NCBI GenBank assembly: GCA_019915135.1
Contig: JAHLMK010000005.1
Location: forward strand, 186,001 to 250,000
Reading direction: 5' to 3'
Source: Strobilurus pachycystidiatus
Taxonomy: Eukaryota > Basidiomycota > Agaricomycetes > Agaricales > Physalacriaceae
Length of the DNA: 64,000 nt
Part shown: one piece after another, positions 35,181-45,534 of the stretch
Numbering within the stretch: the stretch's first letter is position 1
Layout: each line of letters begins with the position of its first letter
The notes under the pieces: generated by a model
The model's input: only the letters and a program-made list of their open reading frames with translations
Databases searched by the model: none
What the model was told of the DNA's origin: nothing
Translations under genes and position numbers: made by a program

Positions 35181-37166
35181 TCAACCTTCCATCTCCTCTG
35201 CCGCTTTTTTGCTCAAAGGTGCCTCTTCCTCTTCCCCTTCGTCGGGCAGCGTAATCTGATCAATCTCCCCACTGAATTCAGTGCGGTCAAAGTACCTGGA
35301 CTCATTGAACCTGCGAGCGCGTTTCTCGCCAGCTTTGTACTGCGCAGCTTCCGGCACAGTACCCTCAGGATTCAAGTAGAGCAAATCGTCGCCTTCGTAT
35401 GCGTCAATGGTCTTCGACCAGGCATTGAACCTTGTCAGACGAAATCCGTTCAGTCCTTGGGCTCGAAATGAGGAAGCACAGAGACTCACAAGCCGGTTTT
35501 GCTTTCGATGCCCCGCATGCTGCTGTAGATGTACTCTTGCTTGAAAGTCTCCATCTTATCCGCCAGCTTCTCGAAGTCTATTAGTGGTCGGATATCCGGA
35601 TGGCCTGGGTGCAATTTATCGTTGGCGGCCTTCATGTCCCCGTTGTACACGTCGTACACTGGCGATTCTAGCAGCAGGCCCAATGCGGGTACTTTTGGTA
35701 TGTGTACACGGTGCCACGGGGGGTAGAGCTGGTTGAGGAGTCAGAGTCGGATGACTATCACGCAGAAAAGACAGGCTGCGTACTTCGGGTATGATATGCG
35801 GTGGCGTGTTCGTTCGGCAGGTCATGATCAGCATGAACATCATCTTTCGCTATAGAAGGATGAGCTCGTAGACATTTGGTTAGTGATATAGCGACTAACG
35901 ATCTGAGAATGTTACTTAGACGCGTAATTCCGAGTTCAAAAACGTCTAGAGCTCACCTGATGAAGCATGAAGCTCTGTCCGTGGAAGAGAACAGGGATCC
36001 ATTCCGTGTCGCCATGTACTTGGGGATCCATGACCTATCGGCGTTTCAGGTCATGATTGAGCTAGATCTGGAGAACAAACCTCGATAGTCTTCATGAACC
36101 GTCTATTAGTTCGATCGGTAGGACTGAGAGTGACAGTGAAGTTGTGGAAGTTGTGAGTCCCTTCGAATTTCGGCGTAGTAGCTCGTAAGCGCGTCAAATG
36201 CTCGGGCGTCACTCTCCAAGCCCTTTTGCGCGCCATGTCTTCCTCGGGGGTGAGAGTCTCGAGATTGACATCTGTCCAAAAAGGGTCTATAGGCGTTTCC
36301 GAAGGCTTGACCAGGAAGCGCTCCAAGGCACGAGCAAACCCACTGCCTGGTTTCGGCGGTATCAAAAGATATGAAGGAAAGAAGTAGGTGTATCGACGGC
36401 TGTCGCATATTCTGGACAACGCTGTTCAATATGGTAATAAGGTGATCACCGGAGAGAACACCTACGTCCGCGCGTTGAATGAGTTCTTTACTCTGACCTA
36501 GACATGTATTAGTTAGAACTAGTCGCAGGAGAGCCTGATCGCGTACGAAATCCCATGCCCGTATCTGTGGCGGCAGTTCTTCGTTGATTCGGGTCAACAT
36601 ATCATCTTGTCCTGGTACGGACGAGATCATTTTGAGGCTGACCACATTGCCAGCGGCGTGGACTCCGCTGTCTGTGCGCGCGGCGCGTTGTAGATTGATC
36701 TGCGGGGCACATGAGAGGCACGATCGGATGGTAGATAGACGCCTACTTTGACTGGGTCGTCAGAGTTGTCTTTTGAGATGGCGCCGGCGCGTACGAGGGC
36801 TTCAAACAGGGTGCCCTCGACTGTCGGATAGACAGGATGACCGGGCTGCGGTTTTTGACTGTTTCTTACTCAATTGTCGGCTGGACTTAGAGAAAATAAG
36901 AACACATACTACTGCATGCCGCGGTACGGAGACCCACAGAATCCTATCAACAAGGCCGTCATTCGCTTCGGAAGGCGCGGCTCTCGTTCTTCTCCCTCTG
37001 CTCGCACTTTGGGCGCCTCTATCCGGCGGCCCCTCGGCCCTTTTCCCTTTCCTTTTCCTTTGGCATCCTTTTTCTCGGCTGGCGCAACAGTCTCGGTTGC
37101 AGTCTGGCTTGGGCCTGCATCCTCGGCCAGATCAGTCTTTCTGCGTTTCGAGGCAGGTTCATCCAT
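35181..37166 (-). CDS. tRNA pseudouridine synthase, Pus1/TruA family
   Basis: Isomerises uridine to pseudouridine in tRNA. Start ATG 37166 (DEPASKRRKTDLAEDAG), with a basic nuclear-signal-like KGKGKGKGPRGRR and then RMTALLIGFCGSPYRGMQ. The catalytic Asp is in LQRAARTDSGVHAAGNVVS at about 36650-36700. Further exons give EELPPQIRAWDF, CDSRRYTYFFPSYLL, TPKFEGTHNFHNFTV and RRFMKTIEV. MLIMTCRTNTPPHIIPE, ALGLLLESPVYDVYNGD and an acidic C-terminus complete it. The start at 37166 puts the gene divergent from AH2, 497 bp away. A damaged copy of one segment (36341-36704) lies at 41454-41866, on the other side of AH2. The gene here reads intact. Confidence 0.9.
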
Positions 37167-37662
37167 GATTCGACTGAGGTTTCGGTGTCGTCCTGGTGGT
37201 CTCAGTCGGAATAGTTGACCAAGAGGGCGAATTCGAAGCATGCGAGATATTTGCGTGACAGAATTGGCGGACTGGCCCTGCGGCCCGAGCTCCGGCGCAG
37301 TGGCAGGGCCAACTTTGCTCTTCAGGCTTGTTTTCGACCACTGCCGGTAACGTTTCTTTAGATTCTTACCGTAGGGCCGTCTTGAACAGGAACAAAGGCT
37401 CGGAAAAGCCTTCCATATGCTTTGGAGATGCTGCGACGATAAACAGGCTGTCTGAAACTGCGCCAAGCACGAAATCTTGACCAGATGCCCTCGGAGATGC
37501 CTACCACCTCATGGAGCTCGGGCTCGCAGTCTCATATTCATTGATTCTGGCGTCAGACTGCATAGTCAACCTGTGCCCCTCCGCTTACGCTGCCGAAGTC
37601 CCTGCGCATGCGTCAATACTGCTCACGAGAATTTGGAGAGATGACCTTTCCCTCTTACAACC
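37167..37662. other. divergent promoter region, PUS1 / AH2
   Basis: 496 bp between divergent starts. The last 100 bp before AH2, including CCTGCGCATGCGT near 37600 and CTTTCCCTCTTACAACC before the ATG, match the AH3 upstream region. The duplicated unit therefore included the proximal promoter. Confidence 0.5.
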
Positions 37663-40600
37663 ATGGCAGAAAAACCGATCCCTGCGCCTATCCACCAGCG
37701 CAGAAAGCTGAATAGGACCTTTCGCTTCCTTGGCGCTGGGACGCTGCTACTCAGTGGCATATCGTTTTCGAGCTTTCTGCTCGGACCACATTTGGGCAGG
37801 GAGTCTGCCAGGGTACCATTGCACGCTGCAGAGACGCTCTCGAAATGCCAGCAGCTGACAATGGAGCCAGGACCGCCACCGGATTTCTACAGTCGGACTC
37901 AGTCAGACCGATTCGTGGAAGGCACAAAGCCGGTACACATCAAGAACGCGACAATTTGGACGGGAAACATCGACAGCGACGAAGTTGTCAAGGGTGACTT
38001 GTTGCTTCACAAAGGCATCATTCAACAAGTCGGTTCCGTCTCGCCGGACGCGTTAGTTGGCTACTCGGACTTGGTCGAATATGACGCGATGGGCGCGTGG
38101 GTTTCTCCTGGGTGCGCACTCCGCCAGACGCGCTCACCGAATGCTCATCTTCCCCTCAATCAGAATTTTTGACTTGCACTCGCACATGGGCGTGGCGAGC
38201 CTGCCATTGCTCAATGGCGCGATTGACGCTGATTCTCACAAAGGCGACATGCAGCCTTGGCTACGCAGCTTGGACGGCTTGAACACCCACGACGATTCGT
38301 ATGAGACTGTTGTTGCCGGAGGAACTACAACCGGCTTGATCCTTCCAGGATCAGAAGGTGGTATCGGTGGTCAAGCTTTCGTCATCAAGTATCGACCGAC
38401 TGCCGAAAAGTCTCCCTCTTCGATGCTGCTGGAGCCTCCACACTCCATTTTGAATGGCACCCACGTAGATCCATCCTTGCCCCCGCGATGGAGGCAAATG
38501 AAGTACGTTGTCTTTGCCAACCTTCTCCAATCAGTCTTAACACCCCAGCAGACACGCATGTGGCGAGAATCCGAGTAGGTTCATATGTCCTCCTCCTCAT
38601 ATCAAGTTTTAATTGAGTTTCAACAGGTCAGTTCTATGGCCAAACCCGCATGGATACCATTTGGCATTTCCGTCAAGCCTATAACACAGCCCGTATAATC
38701 AAAGAGAAACAGGATGCATACTGCTCCGCAGCTCTAGCGGGAAATTGGAATGGTCTTGGAGAATTTCCAGATGATCTGCAATGGGAGGCGCTCGTCGACG
38801 TTCTCCGGGGACGAGTGAAGGTATTCTTCGCATCTCTCCCGCGGCCGGTCCATCGTTTGATAGCGCCCTAGATCCACAACCACTGCTACGAGGCGGTGGA
38901 CTTGGACGACATGGCACGAGTCAGTATATGTAATGGTGCTCACAAGTGTCTTACTAAACTGCACCATTACTAGTTGTCGAACGAATTCAAATTCCCGATT
39001 GCTGCCTTCCACCACGCGCATGAAACTTACCTTGTCACCGATGTCCTCAAGAAGGTCTATGGTAGGCCTGTCGAAGAAAACTTCTGGCGCCCTGCTGACC
39101 GTCCGCTCTCAGGTGGACCACCAGCCGCAGCTATTTACGCAAATACTGCCCGTTACAAGCGCGAATCTTTCCGGGGTTCTCAGTTCGCTCCCAAAATCTT
39201 GGCTGAAAAGGGAATCCAGGTCGTCATGAAGGTACGGATTCTACACGACCATTGTTCCCCGTCTAACGCAAATCCGAGTGAAGAGTGATCATCCGGAGGC
39301 CATCAATCCTCGGTACCTCCTCCACGAAGCCCAACAAGCTTACTATGTGCGACATCGTCTTTTCCTTTCTCCCATTCCACTAACTCCTCCCTCCTAGTAT
39401 GGTCTTCCTCATAACATTGCTCTGGCTTCTGTCACGTCGACACCCGCTACCGTCGCTGGTTTGGGTCATCGTGTGGGGTTCATCAAGCCAGGTATATATC
39501 ATGACCCAGCTGCAGCGATGCATAGGCTGATGGAGGGACAGGATATGATGCTGACATTGTCATCTGGGATAGCCACCCGCTCGCTCTTGGCGCAACTCCA
39601 AAACAAGTATACATCGACGGCATCGCTCAGTTGAAAGCGCCGTATTCTGTCTCAAAGCCCGCCGCTTTCCAGGAAGTCCCACAGACACCGAACTTTGACC
39701 AGGAAGCTGCAGATGCACTCAAATTTGACGGCCTTCCTCCCCTTACGCCCTCAAGGAAAATTAAGGAGATCGTAGTATTCACAAACGTCACCAGCCTGTT
39801 TGTAAAGGAAGGGAAGAACGTTGTAGATTCCTTATTTGCAGTGGATACAGGTGGAGTCGTTGTCGTGAACGAAGGAAGGGTAGTGTGCAGCGGTCTCTGT
39901 CCAGCCTTTTCTACAGCTTACGCGTCAGCCCATCAAATTGATTTGGAGGGCGGCTCTCTATCGTAAGTGGTATCAACGCAGATGTGCACGGACTGACAAT
40001 TTTGCAGTCCTGGCCTTGTCAGCTACGGTAGCCACCTAGGTTTAGAACACATCATGTCGGAGCCTAGCACGAACGATGGCTCAGCTCCTGATGCCTTGAC
40101 AGGTAGCCTTCCTGCGATTCTTGGGCCAGACGCAATCATACGCGCCGTTGACGGCCTGCTGTTCGAATCTCGGGATATGCTGTGCGTGATCTCATTCTCA
40201 ATGCCCTTGCTGAATGAATAATGACTGGTGCCCAGTTTGGCGTACCGCTCGGGCGTAACAACAGGCATCACCGCTCCGACTGGAGCGTCCTTCTTATCTG
40301 GATACAGCACTGTCTTTTCCACCGGTTCGGCGCACAAGCTCGAAGCCGGCGCTGTTGTGCAGGACGTAGCCGCTCTGCATGTTACAGTCAGCATGAATTA
40401 CGGCGCCAGCGTCAGTACACAGATAGCTGCACTGCGCGCACTTTTGCTCAATGGTCCTGCATTTGAAGAGGTTCGAAAGGTTCGTATTCACTTCCCATCT
40501 CTTACTCTCCTTAACTCGAACTCGTAGGGTGCCATTCCTCTTGTCATCCGTGTCGACAACGCGGATATCATGGCTACCTTAATCAATCTGAAGAGTGAGG

Positions 40601-41170
40601 TTGAGGCGGTCACTGGCACTGTGTTGAAGATCACCTTTGCCGGTGGTGCAGAGGCTCATCTTTTGGCGCCTGAGATCAGTGGTGCTGGGATAGGTGTCAT
40701 CTTGATTCCTTCTCGCCCAAATCCCAAATATTGGGAGGGCAGACGATTGTCTGTTTTTGTATCAAGTTGTACCATACTCGATGCTAATGGCTGTTACAGC
40801 TTGCACGGACCCCCGCTTACTGAAGACACCATTGTGGGTTTTCTTCTCAAGCATAACATCACCGTCGGCATTGGTATCGAGGGGCAAATGTGGGCTTCGA
40901 ATGCGCGGTTTGATGTTGGTTGGGTGAGTCTCCGATTGTCAATATCGCACCAGTGCTGATTTGGTCCTATTTCAGGCGGCACTGAGCGCGTTCCCGGGCC
41001 TGTCCAAGGCTGATGCGCTGGCCCTGGCGACGACGAATCTTGAGGAGCTCCTTGGGGTGAAGGCTTCGACAGATGATCTGGTCGTATCGAAGGCCGGTAC
41101 GGTGCTTGACTTTGAGGCGAAGATCATCGGTGTCATCTCACCGAAGAAGGGTGTCGTCGACTTATTCTGA
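37663..41170 (+). CDS. membrane-anchored amidohydrolase, copy 2 (AH2)
   Basis: Paralogue of AH1 in the same domain order. The hydrophobic anchor is FLGAGTLLLSGISFSSFLLG. The metal motifs are DLHSHMGV (HxH), HNHCYE, AAFHHAHE and SDHP. The GGIGGQAFVIKYRPTAEKSP block and the C-terminal GVVDLF are present. The segment containing ACGENP and FYGQTRMDTIWHF is present here and in AH1 but missing from AH3. Relative to AH1 one codon is lost in the CPAFSTAYAS region, in frame. All exons read open with GT-AG joins, so it looks functional. Downstream it carries homology to the RBR gene 3' end and then a PUS1 fragment, which marks it as part of a duplicated block. Annotated relatives are called carbohydrate esterase family 9 in mushrooms; the real substrate is unknown. 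Confidence 0.85.
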
Positions 41171-41309
41171 CCTCTTATGAAAAACACTTTGATGTCTATG
41201 CAATCTGAGTGCACCTCTATCGGAAGATCGCTGGAACTCATTCATTATCACTGTTCATTCTAGAATCTACTACACAGTTTCCTATGTTACCACGAACAGT
41301 CGTGGTTGG

Positions 41310-41452
41310 GTCATATTCATAAGTTGTTCAAGCAGGAGATGTCAAGGCTCCACCTCAAGAGGTGCCGCGTCACCGCCTTTGCAAGAGTGTTGTTCGGGAG
41401 CCAGTGCTTCGCCACTATGATCAGTCATGCAGCCCCAACAGAAATGTCTGAT
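41310..41452 (-). pseudogene. fragment of RBR ubiquitin ligase last exon
   Basis: Read on the minus strand, 41449 downwards begins ACATTTCTGTTGGGGCTGCA, matching the last exon of the RBR gene (from 57251). Similarity continues through the stop region, with a 13-bp insertion and frame-breaking substitutions. It starts at the exon's splice acceptor (ATCAG). In both places the RBR tail faces the 3' end of an amidohydrolase. Only the tail is present, so it is a dead remnant. Confidence 0.85.
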
Positions 41453-41453
41453 C

Positions 41454-41866
41454 ACTGCCTGGTTTCGGGCCTATCAAGAGATATGAAGGGGAAAAATAGG
41501 TGTATCGACGGCTGTCGCATATTCTGCACAACGCTAGTCAGTCTCTCCCTTAGGCAGACTCGATCAAAGCTGACACTTTGATCTGTAGCACAACGCCATT
41601 CAGTATTGAGTGATCACCCGAGTGAACACCTACGTCCGCGCGTTGAGATCTTAACTCGGACATAGACATGTTTGGGTTACAAGTGGTAGCAGGAGAGGAG
41701 GACCATGTAAGTACAAATCATTCCCCGTATCTCGGGCGGCAATTCTTCGTTGATTCGAGACAACATATCGTCTTGCGCATGCCCGGGGAGGGACTGATCA
41801 TTTTGAGCTGACAACATTGCCAGCGGCGTGGACGTCTGTCCGTGCGGCGCGTTGTAGATTGAGTAC
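41454..41866 (-). pseudogene. fragment of PUS1 gene, broken
   Basis: Matches 36341-36704 of the PUS1 gene in the same orientation, beginning at CACTGCCTGGTTTCGG in both. It includes intron and exon sequence. Small deletions in the part that codes for RTDSGVHA remove the catalytic motif, and other indels break the frame. It abuts the RBR fragment within a base or two, giving a sharp junction at about 41452. Confidence 0.9.
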
Positions 41867-42232
41867 AGTACTGGCTGGTCCCTCTGACAAGGTGGGAATC
41901 TCTCTTGACTCTATGGTCCTCAGAGCGTGTTCGCCGTTATGCTCTACTACGCCAGTTAATTGTACTTTTGTTGTCTACAATATTACCATACGACGATAGA
42001 CATTTTGGCTTTCATCTGTGGCCTGCTTTGCCTTCTTGATGAGCGAGACTTTTTTCGCAATACTTGAAGAGTATGGCACCCAAACAGTACCGCCCATTGT
42101 CGCGTAGGCCAAAACGGGAAACAATAGCCTCAGGTGACTCATGCTAACGCGCGCCATGTCAACAACAGTAAACATATCCGAACTTGGCAATTACAGTCAC
42201 GACGCGAACAATGGACAAGGGCGTGGCCGCCC

Positions 42233-42240
42233 TATAAAAG
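42233..42240 (+). promoter_or_regulatory. TATA box of FunK1 kinase A
   Basis: TATAAAAG, 41 bp before the ATG at 42281, followed by a CTCTCTCTCTG tract. It lies in a block that is absent from the second kinase copy. Confidence 0.7.
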
Positions 42241-42280
42241 GTTTGGGTGCTCTCTCTCTGTAACCACGCACTCTCTCAAC

Positions 42281-44978
42281 ATGCCGCCAAAGAAAACCAA
42301 GAGATCCCGTAAACGGTAACACTACTCCCCCGCCTCAGCCGTCTGCTCAGCCGTCCGCCGGGCCGACCCCTCGTACAGACAACGCATTCAGACAGAGCGA
42401 AGGCCTAGGTCTCGAGACACTCGCAAAATGCTTAGATCTTCTAGTACTGGACACACCATACAACTTGGGGTTTCCCAGTTCCTCGACCAGTTCGCCACAC
42501 TTCCCAGACTCTCAAAGACCAAAATGAAGAGCCTCGTTGCGTACACCATCAAGGGGCTCAAGGGGGCAGAACATCTGACAAAGGATGGCTGGCCTGAAGC
42601 AATACCGCAGAAGGGAGCCACCGAAATCCAAACTTTTGCTAGTATCGCCACCCTCGCCGACCACATCCACACGCTGTGCGACAGTTGGAACAAAGAACAC
42701 AATAAACTCGGGCCCCGCAGAACCCAGTTGCGATGTGATCCCCGTAATCCCGGTGTGTCCGAAGTCGACGGTGGCTCTATGGTCACCGATGCTCGCGCTG
42801 TACGCATAAAACCGTCCACTCCTGACACTGCTTCCGACCACCATGAGGCGGCATCAGGAATCAAATGGGCCGACGTAGCCGTCTGCGCACAGTTCAAATG
42901 CCTAGAGAAGGACACGGCGAAGGTGTGTTCATTTCCATTAATATTATGGTCAACTCGTTGATTGTGTTCCAGAACGAGGACCAACTTCTCAACGACGCCA
43001 GCCATATATTGCACAATGATCCGTGTCGGGACTTCACCTTCGGCTTCACCATAGAGAATCGTATCATGCGTTTCTGGTATTTTTCGCGGTCGCATATCAG
43101 TGTCACCGAGGGGTTCGATTATCACAAGGCAAGAAATTTCTCGCCCACAATTTGTAGCACATTATCTGACCTTCGCACCTAGCTACCGGAATCATTCGTG
43201 CGATTCATCATCTTCGCGACTTTTGCCTCAGACGAGGACCTAGGCTACGACCCTAATGTCCAGAGGGTGCGCGACAGCGACCGCAAGATCCAGTATCAAT
43301 TCACCGTTGGCGGAAAAGTCTATCAAACCATCAAGGTCATCGACGAACGCGCGGCCCATGACATTGTTACCCGCGCCACTCGTGTTTGGTCCGTCATGCT
43401 CCTCTCGCCAGAGGGTGAGCCCATTGGTGATTCGCTCGTGCTCAAAGATGTTTGGCTATATTCCAGTGCCGAGGATGAGCGTCGGATACAAGAGAGTATA
43501 TTCGCGGCGCTCGAAGGACTGGATACTCGAATCGAAGCGGGCGACTGTCCCGATATACAAGAGGAACTCGAACATGCACGCCTCAATCCCTCTGCCGACA
43601 ACCTACTTCCTTCCTCGGGCACTCTCCTGGCTGATGCCAAGAACTATTTCATGGAAATCTTACAAGACGAGGTCGTTCACTGGAAGGCTGCGCGGAAGGA
43701 CGCCATTGCCGCTATTCCATCTCAATACACCGAGTTTCAATACACTCTCCCTACTCCCGAAGCCGTCGCGCGGAGCATCACTGTCGATGGTAGCGCCCGC
43801 TCCCCTGTCAGCGCTCGTTCCCGTGTCAGCGCTGCTGCTCAGGCTACCGCTGCCAAATTGGTCGGCAAGACTCCGTACGAGCATAAGCCTCGTACCCACC
43901 GGCGCACCATCTTCAAGGAGCTATGCGAGCCTTTGAGAAGTATCACTAGTCACGCAGAGTTTGCATTGGCTCTATGCGGCGTCGTTAAAGGTTGGTTTTT
44001 GCCATATAAATTCCGCCTAAATTTGATATCTCACGTTTCGATATCCCAGCTCTGAACTACATGCGCTTGGCTGGTTTTGTTCATCGTGACATCAGTCCCG
44101 GGAATTGCTTGATCTATCGAGAAGCAGGCAATACTATACAGGTCAAGGTCTCCGACCTCGAGTACGCACGGCAGTATGACTTGTCGTCTCCTCACAAGGC
44201 CCCATTGACTGTACGTTCAATTTTTGTGCTGGTAGTACCAGTGCTCACAACATTCTGGTAGGGTACCCCTGCGTTCATGGCCATAGAAACACAGAGGCAG
44301 AAGCATCTATTCCTCCCCATACCTGCCAGTGAGACGTCATCAGGACAAATTCTTGAGCAACAGGACCTTCTTTTCGAACAGGAGACCTGCATTGACTCGA
44401 ATTACGAACCCATCGACTGGTTCAAACATAACTTCTTCCATGATCTCGAGTCTGTCGCATGGATGTATGCTTCTTTCCTTCTGACCACCATACCGAGCTC
44501 TCTTTCCTCCGGCGGTCTGGAAGACGCCTTCCACGCTGTGGAACAAATTCGCGACGGGTTGTTCGATGGCAATGTAGCAGGATCAACCCAAAGAGGGGAA
44601 TTCCTTCAGGGACTTCGGACTCTGCCTGCAAATCGCAAGGACATGATCACCCGTGCTTTGTCCCCTCTCTACGCACCTGTTCCCGGCGCGAGTCGCCTTT
44701 TCCTAGGGTTGTCGGTTTTCCGCTTCCTTGTGAACGCCTATGGGAAGCTTCAAGCAACCACGCCGCTGGACTTGGACAAGTTGGGGTCTACGCGCTGGGA
44801 TCCCCTCAACTTTCAATCAAACACCTACCTCGACGCTTATCGTAGCTTTGACGCGGTTCGAGAAAAGATGCAAGCCGTCGCCTTCACGGCGGTGAAGTGG
44901 AGCAGTGGGAAGAGAGCCGCAGAGGAGGAGCCAGACGATACGAAGCAGAAGAGCAAGAAGGCGCGTACAAGGGAGTGA
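42281..44978 (+). CDS. FunK1-type protein kinase A
   Basis: Fungal-specific protein kinase of the FunK1 family. Exon 1 is short (PPKKTKRSP) with a 30-42 nt intron. The N-terminal part, from RKMLRSSSTGHT, is family-specific, with HNDPCRDFTFGFTIENR and FWYFSRSHISVTEGFDYHK. In the kinase core LVLKDVW holds the candidate ATP-binding Lys, followed by Glu in ERRIQESIF. The catalytic loop is AGFVHRDISPGNCLIY. The DFG position reads VSDLEYA, usual for FunK1, and the activation-loop end GTPAFMAIE. The C-terminal lobe gives WFKHNFFHDLESVAWMYASF. The end is basic (KKARTRE). It carries about 35 extra Ser/Ala-rich residues (43765-43877) that kinase B lacks. The joined frame is open. FunK1 roles are largely unknown; multicellular development has been proposed. 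Confidence 0.88.
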
Positions 44979-45534
44979 CGTCGTCGCGCAGCGTTGAAAT
45001 AGAAGTTTTGGGAGGTTATAGATAAGTAAGTAGTCCCGGTTGTAAGATATCGTAAATTCCGGTCTTGTTTTGATTAGTATACTCAAAACGAGCACAATCA
45101 ATCCTTGAAGTCGGTAGAAAATCGGCCGGTGCCAACTGCCAGTATCCTTTGATAAATTAAAACTATAGGTCTGGGCAAGAACTCTCGCCCTCCATCAATT
45201 GACGAGGATTGCCGCCGTCCAACGCCCAAGTGTACAGAAATGGCAGGAGATCATTACTCAAAGATCTGGCCTCTCGTAAGTAGATTAGAGAATCGACCGA
45301 GAGAATTGCAGGGTATCAGGCTAGCGATAAAGCCTACCAGCTGTGACCCCGACACTGGAGGAGTGCTGTCTGGACTATCACTGGCGTGGTCGGTCTTATG
45401 ATTCTTTAGATGAGTATCACCTTGCCATTGGGGCCCCTCGACGATACATACTCTAATACAAGAATGTAGTACACGTCTCATCTAGACTTGGACCGGAAGG
45501 TATTTCTTCTGAAAAAAGGAATGGACACCCTGTC
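44979..45534. other. convergent intergenic region, kinase A / DUF6534 gene
   Basis: The first 150-170 bp (to about 45150) match the 3' flank of kinase B: AGAAGTTTTGGGAGGTTATA just after the stop and GTGCCAACTGCC near 45130. This marks the end of the kinase duplication. Nothing else is recognised. Confidence 0.7.

Larger units (their letters stand above)
41171..42280. other. rearrangement scar and kinase A upstream region
   Basis: Non-coding 1.1 kb. From left to right: AH2 3' flank similar to the AH3-RBR spacer (41180-41310), RBR last-exon fragment, PUS1 fragment, then about 360 bp of unrecognised sequence, then the kinase A promoter with a TATA box at 42233. Confidence 0.7.

Noticed and set aside
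42134..42319. 61-codon frame across the kinase A promoter
   Set aside because: It runs through the TATA box into exon 1 and stops. It is related to the N-terminus used by kinase B but is unlikely to be translated in A.
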